From positions 3,596,001-3,660,000 of the forward strand of contig NW_027192658.1 in assembly GCF_949987515.2 (NCBI RefSeq): 64,000 nt of DNA. The letters are read 5' to 3'. Each line of letters begins with the position of its first letter. The first letter of the stretch is position 1. This document shows positions 63,163-64,000 of the stretch, piece by piece. A model generated the notes under the pieces. That model was not told the DNA's origin. It saw only the letters and a program-made list of their open reading frames with translations, and searched no databases. This DNA is from Delphinus delphis. Its lineage: Eukaryota > Chordata > Mammalia > Artiodactyla > Delphinidae. Both the position numbers and the translations under genes were made by a program.

Positions 63163-64000
63163 ATTTACTTACAAAGCAATATCACTCAGCAATGAAATCT
63201 ATGTCATCAGGCCCTTAGCATCACAATGAGTGGATTCAGGTATGATGATTCTAACTGAACTAAGTCACACAGAAAAAGAAACATCATAAGATATCAGTAA
63301 TACACGGAATGTAAACTTGGCTACACAGGAACTGAATTACAGAACAGAACAGGGTCTCAAATTTAGAAAACCATCTTATTCTTGCTTAAGGGTAAAGGTG
63401 AGTTGGGGTGCTGCATAAAACCAGAGATTGAAATGAGCACAGATAAAGTTCCTTAAGTCAAATATGGAATAGACAAGAGCTACTCCTTGCTCAACGAAAT
63501 GGACTCAACACCGCATATTAAACGCCTAAGAATGTACCTGACTAGTAAGTATCTTAAAACCTATGGATTGCTATGTCTCCGAAAGAGAATCAAGCATGTG
63601 TACAGGGGCATAAACGCAGCAGTGATAGGATAGGGGAGGTTCGGTGAGCAAATGAAGACCCTTTGAAGTCATATTGCATGGTACCCATTACACGGGTCTC
63701 AACTCTCCAGGTTTAAGGTATTCTTCCTTCAGCTAAAACATGCATGTGGAACCCAAGTATGATCAACCATGTGAACGGGAGACGTGTTCAAATATGTCTC
63801 AGTTTTCCTCCCCTGGTACTCGGGTGCAACATTCCAGACGCTTTACTAACACTCTCCCCACTTGGAGAGTCAGTGCCTTTAACCTCCTGTTTGGCCCAGT
63901 TTGCAATTTCTGCGGAAGATGAACAGGAATAGCGAGAACCAATGAGAGGTTAGCTGGAGGTGTCTGGACGGGCAAATTTAACTCTCATTTCCCACCAGGA
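63163..64000 (+). repeat. Satellite monomer M41 (partial, 838 bp)
   Basis: It is cut by the window end before the palindrome. The 5' part is like M37 (ctatgtcatc, tagcatcac, actaagtcac, aaccatctta). It has the private changes gataggggagg near 63,632 and gaggttagc near 63,949. Confidence 0.9.

Larger units (their letters stand above)
1..64000 (+). repeat. Satellite array, ~1579-bp monomer, likely common cetacean satellite
   Basis: The whole window is a head-to-tail array of 40 full monomers (16 or so each of the 1578-1580 bp lengths) and one partial monomer, all in the same orientation. No base lies outside the array, and no inserted transposon, simple repeat or gene interrupts it. Both ends are cut by the window. 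The unit length and the LINE-1-derived content match, from memory, the common cetacean satellite, whose unit is about 1.58 kb in toothed whales and about 1.76 kb in baleen whales. That satellite is known as a major component of cetacean heterochromatin. The species is inferred; another laurasiatherian satellite of the same length cannot be excluded without a search. Confidence 0.9.

Noticed and set aside
1..64000. CRISPR-like array
   Set aside because: Repeats are 1.58 kb long and continuous, without short repeats alternating with unique spacers.
1..64000. Bovine 1.715 or other ruminant satellite
   Set aside because: Unit length and content differ: there is no 31-bp subrepeat structure, and the unit contains an L1 3' end. 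The cetacean common satellite fits better.

Overview
The window is one uninterrupted tandem satellite array with no gene that I can support. It holds 40 complete monomers and one partial monomer, all head to tail on the same strand. With the phase set at the atttac/attcac motif at base 1, each complete monomer is 1578, 1579 or 1580 bp. A unit of about 1579 bp fits what I recall of the common cetacean satellite (about 1.58 kb in toothed whales such as the killer whale, about 1.76 kb in baleen whales). The source is therefore most likely a toothed whale, perhaps a delphinid. This is recognition from memory, not a database search.

Each monomer has three parts, given here for M1. Bases ~1215-1579, running on into ~1-260 of the next unit, are a decayed LINE-1 fragment: the ORF2 C-terminal end plus 3' UTR, of the kind seen in even-toed ungulates and whales. 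Weaker L1 resemblance may extend to ~450. Bases ~460-1133 match nothing I know. Bases 1134-1205 are a spacer-free palindrome of 72 bp, perfect in 22 of the 40 complete monomers, that sits against the upstream edge of the L1 part.

Above the monomer there is a second level of order. Bases 1 to ~24.7 kb recur at 28,426 to ~53.15 kb, an offset of 28,425 bp or 18 monomers, with only a few differences per monomer in the pairs I compared. Inside this block, M6-M7 and M8-M12 are rearranged relative to M24-M25 and M26-M30 without changing monomer number. The match stops in M16/M34, close to the palindrome. The rightmost ~10 kb (M35-M41) resembles M13-M14 and then a looser group related to M17, with more private changes.

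Monomer 5' segments fall into two types. Type A has atttac, aggccc, aatgtaaac, actagtaag and gttcgg. Type B has attcac, agtccc, aatggaaac, agagtaacg, acttgtaag and gtgcgg. Many monomers are mosaics of the two, which points to unequal exchange and gene conversion. All short open frames are repeats of the same non-coding sequence. If the array has a role, it is as heterochromatin; no genes act together here.
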